This document shows, in pieces, positions 28,007-37,012 of a stretch of 64,000 nucleotides of DNA. Each line of letters starts with the position of its first letter. The first letter of the stretch is position 1. The stretch comes from Oculatella sp. LEGE 06141 (GTDB taxonomy: Bacteria; Cyanobacteriota; Cyanobacteriia; Elainellales; Elainellaceae). The stretch lies in the NCBI RefSeq assembly GCF_015207605.1, contig NZ_JADEWO010000027.1, positions 25,299 through 89,298 on the forward strand. Direction: 5' to 3'. The position numbers and the translations under genes are program-made. The notes under the pieces were generated by a model. It was not told the origin of the DNA, made no database searches, and saw nothing but the letters and a program-made list of their open reading frames with translations.

Positions 28007-28966
28007 ATGGTCAAGACCGTTGATGTTCTGGGAGTTCCGCACGCTTACGAGCTAACTGCTCCCACTCGCTCTGACATCGTTCTGGTGTTTGTTCACGGTT
28101 GGCTTTTGAGCCGTGAATACTGGCAGCCTATCATTCAGCGGCTGTCAACCGAATATCAGTGCTTATCTTACGACCTGCGAGGGTTTGGGGGGTCACAGCC
28201 GCAACACCACATCAAGACGTTTGCCGTTGCCAACCGTTCGTATTCCACCCGGGAAATGGCGACCGAGCGAGTCGAGTTTGCGGAGGTTACGGTTACAGAG
28301 TGTCCGGTATCCAGTTATTCACCATCGGCTTACGCTAAAGATCTAGGCATTCTACTAAAACAGCTCAATATTTCTAGCGCCTGGTTGGTGGGTCATTCCC
28401 TGGGCGGCAGCATTGCGCTGTGGGCGGCCAGTCAGTTTCCAGAGTCGGTAAAGGGTGTGGTTTGCATCAACTCTGGCGGCGGAATTTACCTGAAAGAAGA
28501 ATTTGAGCGGTTTCGTGCTGCCGGGCAACAGTTAGTTAAATTGCGGCCTCAGTGGCTTCGTCTGCTTCCCCTGATTGATTTACCTATGACCCGCATGAAT
28601 GTGGCTCGTCCGATCGCGCGTCGCTGGGGTAAGCAGCGCGTGCTGGACTGGGTTGCTGCCCATCCTGATGCCGCTCTGGGAACCTTGATGGATTCCACCA
28701 CCGAAGCAGAAGTGCATCATCTGCCACAAATCGTGTCCAAGCTGAAGCAGCCTGTCTACTTCATTGCTGGAGAAAACGATACGATTATGGAACCGAAGTA
28801 TGTGCATCATTTAGCCAGCTTTCATCGGCTCTTTCGCTGTTGCGGTGACAATGTTGTCGAAATTCCGAACTGCGGTCATCTATCGATGGTTGAGCAGCCC
28901 GATGCCGTTGCTGATGAAGTAAAAACGATTTTGGCGAAGCACGGTGTCGAGTCACCCACCAGCTAA
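28007..28966 (+). CDS. Alpha/beta-fold hydrolase
   Basis: A 319-residue alpha/beta hydrolase. The oxyanion region is VFVHGWLLSREYW, the nucleophile elbow is GHSLGGSIALWAASQ, the acid is in YFIAGENDTIMEP, and the catalytic His is in IPNCGHLSMVEQPD. An insertion of about 40 residues between strand 4 and the elbow (from GGSQPQHHIKTF to SPSAYAKD) is longer than in most relatives. No signal peptide. The substrate cannot be told. It converges on tsaD with 30 bases between the stops. Confidence 0.88.
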   Translation: MVKTVDVLGVPHAYELTAPTRSDIVLVFVHGWLLSREYWQPIIQRLSTEYQCLSYDLRGFGGSQPQHHIKTFAVANRSYSTREMATERVEFAEVTVTECPVSSYSPSAYAKDLGILLKQLNISSAWLVGHSLGGSIALWAASQFPESVKGVVCINSGGGIYLKEEFERFRAAGQQLVKLRPQWLRLLPLIDLPMTRMNVARPIARRWGKQRVLDWVAAHPDAALGTLMDSTTEAEVHHLPQIVSKLKQPVYFIAGENDTIMEPKYVHHLASFHRLFRCCGDNVVEIPNCGHLSMVEQPDAVADEVKTILAKHGVESPTS

Positions 28967-28996
28967 GGAGCCAGGGACAACTTCAGGTATCCGCCG

Positions 28997-30040
28997 TTAC
29001 ACCTGATAAAGCTGCATCACCGCTTCGAGCGACATTCGTGATTGAACGCCCAGGGTCAACGGCGACGTATGCCCAAGGTTCAAATGCTCAGCCGCTGCAC
29101 AGGCAATCATTGCGGCATTATCGGTACAGAACTGGAGCGGTGGAAATAATACTCGCAGGTTGTGGCGTTCTGCTGCCGCCTGCAAATGGTGCCTCAACCC
29201 GCTGTTGGCGGCAACGCCACCGCCAACGGCGATCGTCTCCAGTCCAAAATCTAAAGCGCAGGCGATCGATCGCTTCGTTAGCGCCCGCGCCACAGTGTCC
29301 TGAAAACTCGCGGCCAGGTCGTTAACGGGCAGCGAGTCCTGTTGCTGTTGTAATGTTTGGGTGAGCCGCAACACTGCTGTTTTTAAGCCACTGAAGCTGG
29401 AGTCATACCGATGGTAGCCGCCTTCGGGCAGGGAAATTTGCCCTTCGGGTAGCGGAAAGGCGCGAGGATTGCCGTCTGCGGCCAGACGGTCAATCACTGG
29501 GCCACCTGGATATCCCAATTTCAGCAGCCGAGCGACTTTGTCAAACGCTTCTCCTGCTGCATCATCACGGGTTTGCCCCAGGGTTTCGTAGTGTCCACAC
29601 GCTTTAACGTAAATCAGGCTGGTGTGGCCTCCAGACACCAGCAAACAGAGAAACGGTGGCTGCAAGTCTGGACTGCTGAGGTACGAGGCATAGATATGCC
29701 CTTCTAGATGGTGAACACCCAAAAACGGCTTGTTGTAGAGCATCGCCAGGGTTTTAGCGGCGGTCAGCCCTACCAGCAACGCTCCTACTAACCCCGGTGC
29801 CGATGTGGCAGCTATACCGTCAATCTCAGCCCATGTCCGGTTGGCCTGTTGCAAGGCTTCTGCGATCGCCACATTAACCAGTTCCACATGCTGGCGCGAG
29901 GCCACCTCAGGCACGACACCGCCATAGGGTTGATGCACCGCAATCTGCGAAGAGACAATGCTGCTCAAAATCTGGCGATCGCGCACAATCGCCACGGCAG
30001 TTTCATCACAACTTGTTTCGATCGCTAAAATCGTAGCCAT
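28997..30040 (-). CDS. tsaD: tRNA N6-adenosine threonylcarbamoyltransferase TsaD
   Basis: TsaD transfers the threonylcarbamoyl group onto A37 of ANN-decoding tRNAs. The 347-residue protein has the ASKHA fold with [14 protein letters not shown] at the start, the metal-binding HHLEGH motif, [13 protein letters not shown], and [13 protein letters not shown] near the end. The cognate first-step enzyme TsaC is also in this window at 34.4 kb; TsaB and TsaE are not seen. Divergent from psaF, with a 294-base shared upstream region. Confidence 0.97.
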   Translation of the reverse strand: MATILAIETSCDETAVAIVRDRQILSSIVSSQIAVHQPYGGVVPEVASRQHVELVNVAIAEALQQANRTWAEIDGIAATSAPGLVGALLVGLTAAKTLAMLYNKPFLGVHHLEGHIYASYLSSPDLQPPFLCLLVSGGHTSLIYVKACGHYETLGQTRDDAAGEAFDKVARLLKLGYPGGPVIDRLAADGNPRAFPLPEGQISLPEGGYHRYDSSFSGLKTAVLRLTQTLQQQQDSLPVNDLAASFQDTVARALTKRSIACALDFGLETIAVGGGVAANSGLRHHLQAAAERHNLRVLFPPLQFCTDNAAMIACAAAEHLNLGHTSPLTLGVQSRMSLEAVMQLYQV

Positions 30041-30109
30041 TAGATTGCCAGTGAGTGACTAAGGTGAGCTAAAACAGCCAGAAATGATGGCTCAATAATT
30101 CAATTAAAT

Positions 30110-30127
30110 GTTACAAAACTTCAATTA
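30110..30127 (+). promoter_or_regulatory. Candidate HLR1-like site upstream of psaF
   Basis: GTTACAAA-AC-TTCAATTA partly matches the high-light regulatory motif HLR1 (two direct repeats of (G/T)TTACA(T/A)(T/A) spaced by two bases), the binding site of the response regulator RpaB at many photosystem I promoters. The first half is a full match and the second is weak. It lies about 210 bases before the psaF start. Confidence 0.3.
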
Positions 30128-30269
30128 TAAAGTGAATTTGCCGACGAATTGAAGAAGACACGATCGAGCAAATAATCGGGCAAATAACGGAGTTTATAAA
30201 CTTCTTTTAAAAGCTTAACTTTACGCGGCATACCTCTAGGAGTATGATTGCTCTGAAGTTCAACAGTGC

Positions 30270-30298
30270 TTGTACAAACAACTTAATATTTTGTACAA
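30270..30298. promoter_or_regulatory. Two TTGTACAA palindromes spaced 21 bp in the psaF leader
   Basis: Identical 8-bp palindromes TTGTACAA lie at 30270-30277 and 30291-30298. Their 21-base spacing is two turns of B-DNA, so both would face the same side of the helix. They end 36 bases before the psaF ATG. This geometry suggests binding of a dimeric or tetrameric regulator, which is unidentified. Confidence 0.35.
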
Positions 30299-30334
30299 AA
30301 TCCTTTGTTTTTTGTAATAAAGGGAAACAATTCC

Positions 30335-30820
30335 ATGCGACGATTGTTTGCTTTGGCATTAGTTTTTTGTCTCTGGTTTGGTTTTGCTCAACCTGCTTCG
30401 GCAGAGGTGGGCGGCTTGACCCCTTGTAATGCATCTCCTGCTTTCCAACAGCGTGCGGCTAATGCCCGTACTGCTGCTGCCAAGCAGCGATTCGAGAAAT
30501 ACGCAAATTCAAATCTGGTTTGTGGGCCTGAGGGTCTGCCACACCTGGTTGTGGATGGTCGGTTGGGTCACGCTGGCGAATTCATCGTTCCCAGCCTTCT
30601 TTTCCTGTATATCGCAGGTTGGATTGGTTGGGTGGGCCGTTCCTACATTCGGGCGGTTCGTAAGGAGAAAAATCCTGAGATGAATGAAATCATCATTGAT
30701 GTTCCCAGGGCGCTTAGCTTAATGCTATCTGGCTTCCTCTGGCCTTTGGCGGCTCTTGGAGAACTTACCAGTGGTGATCTAACCGCAAAAGAAGAAGAGA
30801 TTCCAGTCTCTCCTCGCTAA
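30335..30820 (+). CDS. psaF: Photosystem I reaction centre subunit III (PsaF)
   Basis: PsaF is the lumen-facing PSI subunit near the plastocyanin/cytochrome c6 docking side. The precursor is 161 residues with a signal peptide ([22 protein letters not shown] type) cut after ASA at residue 23. The mature part has [40 protein letters not shown] and two hydrophobic segments (about 87-110 and 128-150). I start at ATG 30335, which has AGGGA 10 bases upstream; the frame extends to 30305 without support. First gene of psaF-psaJ. Confidence 0.97.
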   Translation: MRRLFALALVFCLWFGFAQPASAEVGGLTPCNASPAFQQRAANARTAAAKQRFEKYANSNLVCGPEGLPHLVVDGRLGHAGEFIVPSLLFLYIAGWIGWVGRSYIRAVRKEKNPEMNEIIIDVPRALSLMLSGFLWPLAALGELTSGDLTAKEEEIPVSPR

Positions 30821-30979
30821 CGATGCTTTGAGGTTTTAACATCTCAAGCCTTAATGCCAATCAGCGGGGTGCGTTTTGTTGAAGTCCTGGTTGCTTCTCC
30901 TTGTAAGTCACTGCGATCGCGTCAAAACTGCCCCAATGGTTCATCACAGGTCGATTTCTTTACGCTCGGAGCGTTTCAC

Positions 30980-31114
30980 ATGCAACTGCAATATTTGCTG
31001 AAATATCTTTCTACTGCTCCTGTTTTAGCAGCAGCCTGGATGTTTGTTACGGCAGGGGTTTTGATTGAATTCAATCGCTTTTTCCCTGACTTTCTGTTCT
31101 CTCCCATCCCATAA
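30980..31114 (+). CDS. psaJ: Photosystem I reaction centre subunit IX (PsaJ)
   Basis: A 44-residue single-span protein ([37 protein letters not shown]), the normal length and sequence of PsaJ. A GGAG ribosome-binding site precedes the ATG. It follows psaF by 159 bases with no promoter obvious between; a weak hairpin (GCTTTGAG/CTCAAGC region near 30825-30852) lies in the gap. psaL, which follows psaJ in many heterocystous strains and their relatives, is not here but at 9.5 kb. Confidence 0.96.
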   Translation: MQLQYLLKYLSTAPVLAAAWMFVTAGVLIEFNRFFPDFLFSPIP

Positions 31115-31135
31115 CGGTTTGGGGTTTTATTGCTA

Positions 31136-31209
31136 AATAGAGGCAATCTATTCGGGTTGAAATCGGTGTAGCCATCTACACGGATTTTCCTGTATAGATT
31201 GCCTCTATT
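31136..31209. repeat. 74-base compound inverted repeat after psaJ
   Basis: The outer arms AATAGAGGCAATCTAT (31136-31151) and ATAGATTGCCTCTATT (31194-31209) are a perfect 16-bp inverted repeat. Inside, AAATCGGTGTAG and CTACACGGATTT pair over 11 of 12 positions around a CCAT loop. The whole can fold as one long hairpin with a small internal bulge. It could be a terminator or mRNA-stabilising structure for psaF-psaJ, or a miniature palindromic element. It lacks the T-run of a simple terminator. Confidence 0.75.
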
Positions 31210-31283
31210 ACTGTTTAAACCAACGCTGTTTAAATACCGTTTAAACCAGCCGATAACCAGCCGATTTGAACCTGCAAAATGCA

Positions 31284-33035
31284 TCAAGATTGGGCAACCG
31301 TTTGTTCAATGTATTGCTTGCCACGCTGGGGTTGTCCCCACACAATCCGCTCCTGTTTATAGATCGCCACTCCAGGCTTGGCACCCTTCGGCTTAAAGAC
31401 CTGCTTTGGCGCGGTGTAAACCACAGGTACCTGGTCGCTCTGACGGGCGCGGCTGTAATAAGCTGCCAGATCAGCCGTTGCCTGAAGATCGGCTTCTTCC
31501 AGCGCGGCACCTGGGTCGAGTCGCAGTAATACATGGCTGCCTGGAATTTCTTGCGTATGGAACCAGAGGTCATAATCGCCAGCAACGCGAAACGTTAATA
31601 GGTCATTTTGGCGATTGTTTCGTCCAATCCAGACTTCAAAGCCGTTGGGCGTTCGATGTCGCAAAAAGTTGGCGGTTTGGCTGGAATTGGTGTCCCGGTA
31701 GCGCTGATCGGGATCGTCCAGGTAGCCTTGCTGAATTAACTCGTCACGAATTTCCGTTAAAGATTCCAGGTCATCTGGATGGCGATACTGATCCAGATGG
31801 GCGATCGCCACCTCCACCTGTTCTAAATAGACCAATTCGGCCTGTACGTCTGCTAGCAGCGGCTCCAGGGCATTGCGCGATCGCTTCAGTTTTTGATGCC
31901 GTTTATAGAAAGCCTGAGCATTTTGCACCGCATTTTTCTCTGGATTCAGGGGAATGACGACGGGTTGCTCTGTGGTAAAGTCAGCCAGCGTGATCGACTT
32001 CATCCCTGGCTGCCAGTGATGCAAATGTGCCATCAACAAATCGGCCTTCTCGCGATCCTGATCGGCATCCGCAGACATCTGCAAGCGGTTCTGAAAGTCG
32101 GTGGCTTTGGTGTGCAGCTTTTTCAGCAGGTTATTCAACCGCTGGCTAATTTGATGCCGCAGTTGGGCAAAGTCTTGCTGGTTAAGCTGGTCGGTATAGT
32201 AACGGCTGAGTAAGGCTTGAACCGACTTTTCCGGTTTCACCATCCCCCACCCCATCACCGTGTAGCCGTCGGTTCGCCAGCCGGGGTAGAAGCGATCGCC
32301 CTCTAACGCGGTGAGCCATTCCTGCCAGCGATCGAACAAGTGCTGCCACTCTGCCGGGGCAAGCCGATCGGTCGATTGGTCGGGATCTAAGCCTGCCGCC
32401 TGAATCATCGACAGCACCAGCGATGAGCTAAGCCCCCGGTAACTTTTAAGCAGGTTACGCCGCAGCGCACCGGGAATTAAACTCACCCGCTCCTGCCAGC
32501 GCTCTTGAGACTCCTCCAGGGTTGGCATCGTATCTCTCAGTGCGGGCGGTTTTTCGTAGGGTTGCCCGGTCAAAATAGGCCGCACGCTCGACTGTTGGGC
32601 GCTCACCTGGTGGGCTGCCGTCACAATCAGGTCATCCTGGTTCGTCAAAATTACATTGCTGTATTTGCCCATGATTTCGACATAGAGATGCCAGAGTGCC
32701 ATTTCTCCGGGGCGGCGGCCAAATTGTAGATCAACCACCCGCTCCCAGGGAGAAATGGGGGCAATGGCGATCAGCGCTAGCCCACCCAACTGATGGCGCA
32801 ATTGCTGGCTAAAGGTAAAGGTATCTGGCGATCGCGGCGGTGGGTCTGCCATGCCAAGGTGAGCTGCCTGGGGATGCCATGACAGGGTTAACCAGCCGCG
32901 CTGGTCTAGTGTTCGCAATGCCAGAGCAAGGCTGTGGCGATCGCGCTGATACACCTGTTCCAAACGAGCCGGCAGCCAATCCGCCCGCAGTTCAGCACAA
33001 GTAGCCATTAAGGTCGTAAAGTCAACTGGTTGCAA
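31284..33035 (-). CDS. rqcH: Rqc2/NFACT family ribosome quality control protein RqcH
   Basis: A 583-residue NFACT protein. The NFACT-N domain begins MQPVDFTTLMATCAELRADW and includes SPWERVVDLQFGRRPGE. A long coiled coil (about 290-430) follows, then the NFACT-R domain with FEVWIGRNNRQNDLLTFR and DLWFHTQEIPGSHVLL. Relatives bind obstructed 50S subunits and recruit tRNA-Ala to add alanine tails marking stalled nascent chains. The older label is fibronectin-binding protein. Single-gene unit on the minus strand. Confidence 0.93.
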   Translation of the reverse strand: MQPVDFTTLMATCAELRADWLPARLEQVYQRDRHSLALALRTLDQRGWLTLSWHPQAAHLGMADPPPRSPDTFTFSQQLRHQLGGLALIAIAPISPWERVVDLQFGRRPGEMALWHLYVEIMGKYSNVILTNQDDLIVTAAHQVSAQQSSVRPILTGQPYEKPPALRDTMPTLEESQERWQERVSLIPGALRRNLLKSYRGLSSSLVLSMIQAAGLDPDQSTDRLAPAEWQHLFDRWQEWLTALEGDRFYPGWRTDGYTVMGWGMVKPEKSVQALLSRYYTDQLNQQDFAQLRHQISQRLNNLLKKLHTKATDFQNRLQMSADADQDREKADLLMAHLHHWQPGMKSITLADFTTEQPVVIPLNPEKNAVQNAQAFYKRHQKLKRSRNALEPLLADVQAELVYLEQVEVAIAHLDQYRHPDDLESLTEIRDELIQQGYLDDPDQRYRDTNSSQTANFLRHRTPNGFEVWIGRNNRQNDLLTFRVAGDYDLWFHTQEIPGSHVLLRLDPGAALEEADLQATADLAAYYSRARQSDQVPVVYTAPKQVFKPKGAKPGVAIYKQERIVWGQPQRGKQYIEQTVAQS

Positions 33036-33207
33036 AGCAAAAAATATGTCAAAAGGTAGAGAAAGGGGCAGAAACAGGCCGAGAACTGGCTTTTACGCAG
33101 ACTACAGCCTTGTTGGTCAAAATTTTTGTCGATACCATTGAGTCAACGGCTTACACCCAAATCTACAGCTTCCGGTCTATCCGGGGATCTCTGGTCGCTC
33201 TTTACCT

Positions 33208-33471
33208 ATGGATATTAAGCTGATTAATATCGGGTTTGGCAATATCGTATCTGCAAACCGAGTCATTGCCATTGTCAGCCCCGAATCCGCTCCCATTAAG
33301 CGGGTGATCACCGACGCTCGCGATCGTGGACAGTTGGTTGATGCAACGTATGGTCGTCGCACCAGGGCAGTGATTATTACTGATTCAGGGCACATCATCC
33401 TTTCAGCGATTCAGCCCGAAACCGTTGCCAACCGCTTTGTGATTAGCAAAGATGGTCAATCGGATGAATAA
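33208..33471 (+). CDS. remA: RemA-like DUF370 regulator
   Basis: An 87-residue DUF370 protein ([59 protein letters not shown]). RemA of Bacillus is a DNA-binding activator of matrix genes that forms rings; cyanobacterial homologues have no agreed role. It precedes guanylate kinase by about 220 bases on the same strand, an arrangement I know from other bacteria. The ATG is the first in the frame. Confidence 0.9.
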   Translation: MDIKLINIGFGNIVSANRVIAIVSPESAPIKRVITDARDRGQLVDATYGRRTRAVIITDSGHIILSAIQPETVANRFVISKDGQSDE

Positions 33472-33695
33472 TACGGTATCTGTACCTATTGTGACAGGTG
33501 CAGCGCCATTCAGCCGCTAATCGGCGGCAATAACCAACGCTAGCGCCATTTGCGGTCGGTTGTTCTCATTCAATGGCGATGCTGCTGCACCGGGTTGCAC
33601 CTGCTGACTTTTGAACCCAACGTTGTCAGACGTTCCCAGATTGTCTCAATATGGGGAAATACTTTGAAAACCGCGATCGCAGATTAAATAGGCAC

Positions 33696-34280
33696 ATGGC
33701 AACAGGTCGATTGATTGTATTAACGGGTCCCAGTGGCGTTGGCAAAGGTACGTTGCTGCGATCGCTGTTGAAACGCCATCCAGAACTTTACCTGTCGATT
33801 TCGGTGACGACGCGATCGCCTCGTCCCGGAGAAGTGGATGGGCAGCAGTATTACTTCACCGACCGAGCCGCGTTTGAACAGATGGCCGCTAATGGTGAAC
33901 TGCTAGAGTGGGCTGAATTTGCCGGAAATTACTACGGCACGCCTCGCCAACCGGTTGAACACCAGATTCAACGCGGAAATTGGGTCGTTCTGGAAATTGA
34001 ACTGGAAGGGGCGCGGCAAATTCGTCAAACCTTCCCGAAAGCGCTGCGGATTTTTATCTTGCCACCTTCCCTATTTGAGCTGGAACAGCGGCTTCGGGGA
34101 CGGGGGCAAGATTCAGAAGAAGCAATTCTGCGCCGCCTGGGACGGGCAAAGGCTGAAATTGATGCGGCAAACGAGTTTGACATTCAGGTAATCAACGACG
34201 ACCTGAATAGAGCGATCGCCCAAATTGAAGCAGCGCTGTTTTCAACCAGTCGCGTGCCCTGCGGTCAGGGCAACTCCTAG
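33696..34280 (+). CDS. gmk: Guanylate kinase
   Basis: Guanylate kinase phosphorylates GMP to GDP. The P-loop is [13 protein letters not shown], followed by [21 protein letters not shown] (GMP-binding) and [10 protein letters not shown]. The 194-residue length is normal. The frame opens at 33651, but the ATG at 33696 ([14 protein letters not shown]) gives the usual start. The last 12 residues ([12 protein letters not shown]) are strain-specific. Downstream of remA. Confidence 0.96.
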   Translation: MATGRLIVLTGPSGVGKGTLLRSLLKRHPELYLSISVTTRSPRPGEVDGQQYYFTDRAAFEQMAANGELLEWAEFAGNYYGTPRQPVEHQIQRGNWVVLEIELEGARQIRQTFPKALRIFILPPSLFELEQRLRGRGQDSEEAILRRLGRAKAEIDAANEFDIQVINDDLNRAIAQIEAALFSTSRVPCGQGNS

Positions 34281-34371
34281 GCTGGGGGTGCGATGACCAG
34301 CCGTTAGGGCGGGTTGAGGTTTGTCTCAGTTCATTCTACGATTACAGCCTGCCTTCTCCTTGGTTCGCCTT

Positions 34372-35010
34372 ATGCCCCACGTTCCTTTAACCGAGTTGGT
34401 TGCAGCCGCTCAGGCTGGCGATCGCCTGGTTTCCTTTCCCACCGATACTGTGCCAGCGTTAGCCGTTCGTCCTGACCGGGCTTCTCTCATTTTTGCGGCA
34501 AAGCGGCGCAGTGAGACAAAACCGCTGATTTTGATGGGTGCAGATCTGGCAGACCTGTGGGAGTTTGTGGCTGGAACCCCAGCGGAGAAGGCGGTTTGGC
34601 AGCAAATCGCCAATCGCTACTGGCCGGGAGCATTGACCTTGGTGTTACCGGCTAGCGATCGCCTTCCTGTTGCAGTCAATCCCAGCAATCCCACCACCAT
34701 CGGCATTCGCGTTCCTGATCGGGCGATCGCCCGTCACATCCTGGCACGGACCGGCCCTTTAGCCACCACCAGCGTGAATCGATCGGGCGATCCGCCGCTG
34801 CAAAGCCTGTCTGATATTAATCAACAGTTTCCAGAGGTGTTAACCCTGTTGCCGTCTGAATTGGAGAGGGTTGAACCCGATACGACCGTAGACAAACCAG
34901 GTTCCCCAGCGCAATCAGCCGTTGGTGTTCCTTCCACGGTCGTCCAGTGGACAGAAGAGGGTTGGCATATTCTTCGCCAGGGTAGCGTTCTCTTCGACCC
35001 CTCGGCATAG
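34372..35010 (+). CDS. tsaC: L-threonylcarbamoyladenylate synthase (TsaC/Sua5 family)
   Basis: Makes threonylcarbamoyl-AMP from threonine, bicarbonate and ATP, the first step of tRNA t6A synthesis. Key motifs are SFPTDTVPALAVRPD, AAKRRSETKPLILM, WPGALTLVLPAS, GIRVPDRAIARHIL and TTSVNRSGDPPL. At 212 residues from the ATG at 34372 it is the short TsaC form without the Sua5 C-terminal domain. A TTG at 34321 could extend it by 17 residues. A terminator pair separates it from the convergent SLH gene. The partner enzyme TsaD is encoded 4 kb upstream. Confidence 0.93.
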   Translation: MPHVPLTELVAAAQAGDRLVSFPTDTVPALAVRPDRASLIFAAKRRSETKPLILMGADLADLWEFVAGTPAEKAVWQQIANRYWPGALTLVLPASDRLPVAVNPSNPTTIGIRVPDRAIARHILARTGPLATTSVNRSGDPPLQSLSDINQQFPEVLTLLPSELERVEPDTTVDKPGSPAQSAVGVPSTVVQWTEEGWHILRQGSVLFDPSA

Positions 35011-35014
35011 GACA

Positions 35015-35042
35015 CAAAAAGGGGTACGGCACGCCGTACCCC
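35015..35042 (-). terminator. Terminator for the SLH protein gene
   Basis: GGGGTACGGC / GCCGTACCCC (35021-35042) forms a tight stem, followed on the minus strand by TTTTTGTG (A run at 35015-35020). It lies 95 bases after the SLH gene stop and 5 bases after the tsaC stop, so it may serve both strands. Confidence 0.75.
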
Positions 35043-35069
35043 CAGTAGTTGAACAGCAATAATGCTACG

Positions 35070-35130
35070 CCTGACCCTGGTTCACCCTGGGTTGATGCCG
35101 AAGAGCGACGGGGTCAGGAGGGCTTTTTTT
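35070..35130 (+). terminator. Candidate terminator for tsaC
   Basis: CCTGACCC (35070-35077) pairs with GGGTCAGG (35111-35118), with seven T at 35124-35130 on the plus strand. The loop is long (33 bases) and has its own CCC/GGG pairing. Reading direction fits the plus-strand tsaC transcript. Confidence 0.5.
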
Positions 35131-35135
35131 AGCCG

Positions 35136-36371
35136 TTATTGGAACGTCAGGCTGGAGTTGAGTGTCAGGTTCAGGTCGGTTTCTGGATCAACCGCAATGA
35201 GCTGAATGCGATCGCGTCCCAGGAAGACGTTCAGCAGCGCACCAGCACCAGCACCACCCAGCACTTCACCCACAGCGACATCGCGATCGCCCGTCACCGC
35301 TGACACGCCCGCAGCGGCAGCAGCCCCTAATGCGGCACCTCGGATGATTCCGCGCACGTTACCACCGCGCCGAACCGTTTCTGTGTTGGTCACAACTTGG
35401 GACGTAGCGTTGGCGTTAATGCGAGTGCCATTGGTTAGCACAATCTGGCTGGCGTAGAACTGCGCTCCGCCCTGGACGGTTCGCAACTCACCCACCACCT
35501 GGCTGCCTGCGGGAATCACAACAGCTCCGTTTTGAGCCGTTACGTTGCGAGCCACGGTTAGGGTGACTGGAACCGGTTCTGGCTCCTCGGGTGCCAGCAA
35601 AATGCGCTCAGCCGCTTCATAACGAACGGGAATTGCGGTTCCAGAGGGTACAGTTGCGGTGGGTTGAGGCTGCGGTTGAGCTTGGCCGACCACATAGGGG
35701 GAAGCGATCGCCGTTGCCTGTCCTTCTTGCACCAGCGCTTGATAGATAAACGCAGCAACCTCGGCGCGAGTCGCTGTCTGGTTGGGGTTCAACACTTGCA
35801 CGTTGGGATAGTTCACGACAATTTGTCGCTCCGTTGCAGCCGCAATGGCCGTACGCGCATAGTCGGGAATTGCGCCCGCGTCTGTGTAAACCTGCAACGA
35901 GTTACCAGAACCAGCAGTGGAATAGCCCAATCCGCTGGACAGTGATACCAGCACCTGTGCCCGAGGAATGTTTTGCTCAGGGTTAAAGACGTTGCCGGGA
36001 TATCCAGTCAAGAATCCGGTGGAGTAAGCTTCGCGAATTGCATCCAGTGCCCAGTAGTTGCTGGGGACATCAACAAAGTTAATCGGCTGACGCACGGTGG
36101 AGCGGTTGAATGCTTGCCGAACCATAGCTGCAAACTGAGCGCGAGTTACAGGCGCTTCCGGGCGGAAGCTGCCGTCGGGGAAGCCGCGAATCACCCCACG
36201 CTGAGCCAACTCTTGAATAAACGGCTGTGCCCAATAGTTCGATTGGACATCATAGAAGGTAGTTTGGGCATGGGCAGGCGCTTGTACAACGAGCGGAGCT
36301 GCTGCTCCTGCGGTCAGCGCAAGTGCGGTAAACAGTGCAGTATTAGATTGCCAGCGATGAGAATTAGACAT
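35136..36371 (-). CDS. Exported S-layer-homology (SLH) domain protein
   Basis: A 411-residue protein with a signal peptide (about 1-35, ending QAPAHAQTT). Three SLH-type segments follow: FYDVQSNYWAQPFIQELAQR (about 38-85), FVDVPSNYWALDAIREAYS (about 98-145) and a weaker one around 160-215. A Pro/Gln-rich linker leads to a beta-rich domain (about 240-330), a Gly/Ala-rich hydrophobic stretch (about 335-385) and a short tail. SLH segments usually bind cell-wall polymers. The combination with a Gly-zipper-like stretch suggests envelope association. Single-gene unit. Confidence 0.88.
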   Translation of the reverse strand: MSNSHRWQSNTALFTALALTAGAAAPLVVQAPAHAQTTFYDVQSNYWAQPFIQELAQRGVIRGFPDGSFRPEAPVTRAQFAAMVRQAFNRSTVRQPINFVDVPSNYWALDAIREAYSTGFLTGYPGNVFNPEQNIPRAQVLVSLSSGLGYSTAGSGNSLQVYTDAGAIPDYARTAIAAATERQIVVNYPNVQVLNPNQTATRAEVAAFIYQALVQEGQATAIASPYVVGQAQPQPQPTATVPSGTAIPVRYEAAERILLAPEEPEPVPVTLTVARNVTAQNGAVVIPAGSQVVGELRTVQGGAQFYASQIVLTNGTRINANATSQVVTNTETVRRGGNVRGIIRGAALGAAAAAGVSAVTGDRDVAVGEVLGGAGAGALLNVFLGRDRIQLIAVDPETDLNLTLNSSLTFQ

Positions 36372-37012
36372 TTCAGAGCGTTCTCCAAACTGAGAATTAA
36401 GACGTTTTAAGCAACAAAACTGACATCTCGCACCTGAACGGAAGCCTAAACCAACCCATCAACAGAATAGGTGTATAAGCGGCACGTTCAGGATGATCAA
36501 AAGAGAGATAAAACCTATATCTATCAGCAGTACTGAGATATGGTTTAGTCAAGATTTTCAAGTCTCGACGAGCGCTTGTATCGGTGCGAGATTGTAAGTT
36601 AATAGACCTTAGTCAAGACAGAAGGTTCCTAAATCGTTCGAAGGGTAGAGATTGGCTCATCTGTCGTTAAAAACGCTGGAATTTGGTCGTTTTTAACTCA
36701 AGCTGCGATCGCTAACCCTCCGTATTTTATGACGCGCGCATGTTTGATTAGTTTCCGCCAGCGCAGTTAGAAAAAAGGAACACACTTTAAAGTTTTGAAA
36801 GGAAATTCAGGCAAATCTCATCTTTCCTCTCTATACTCTTTTAGTGTTGAATAGCAGCCGCGTTAACCCTGTTTCAGAATTAGCTACAGCTTGGCGACTC
36901 CACAAAGTGCAACGGGTGAAAAACAGTAGTGATTCAAAAATTAATCATTAAAAAAGCTTAAAAGATCTCTTTTTAATGGCATAACTGACTTTAGTAGGCG
37001 TGCAGGCACAGC
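36372..37012. other. Long divergent promoter region
   Basis: The 640 bases between the SLH gene (minus) and the multi-PAS kinase (plus) contain no supported frame. A TATACT at 36832-36837 could be a -10 element for the plus direction. Close to the kinase start, ATTAAAAA (36947-36954) and TTTTTAAT (36970-36977) could pair as an AT-rich leader hairpin. Nothing else stands out. Confidence 0.4.
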
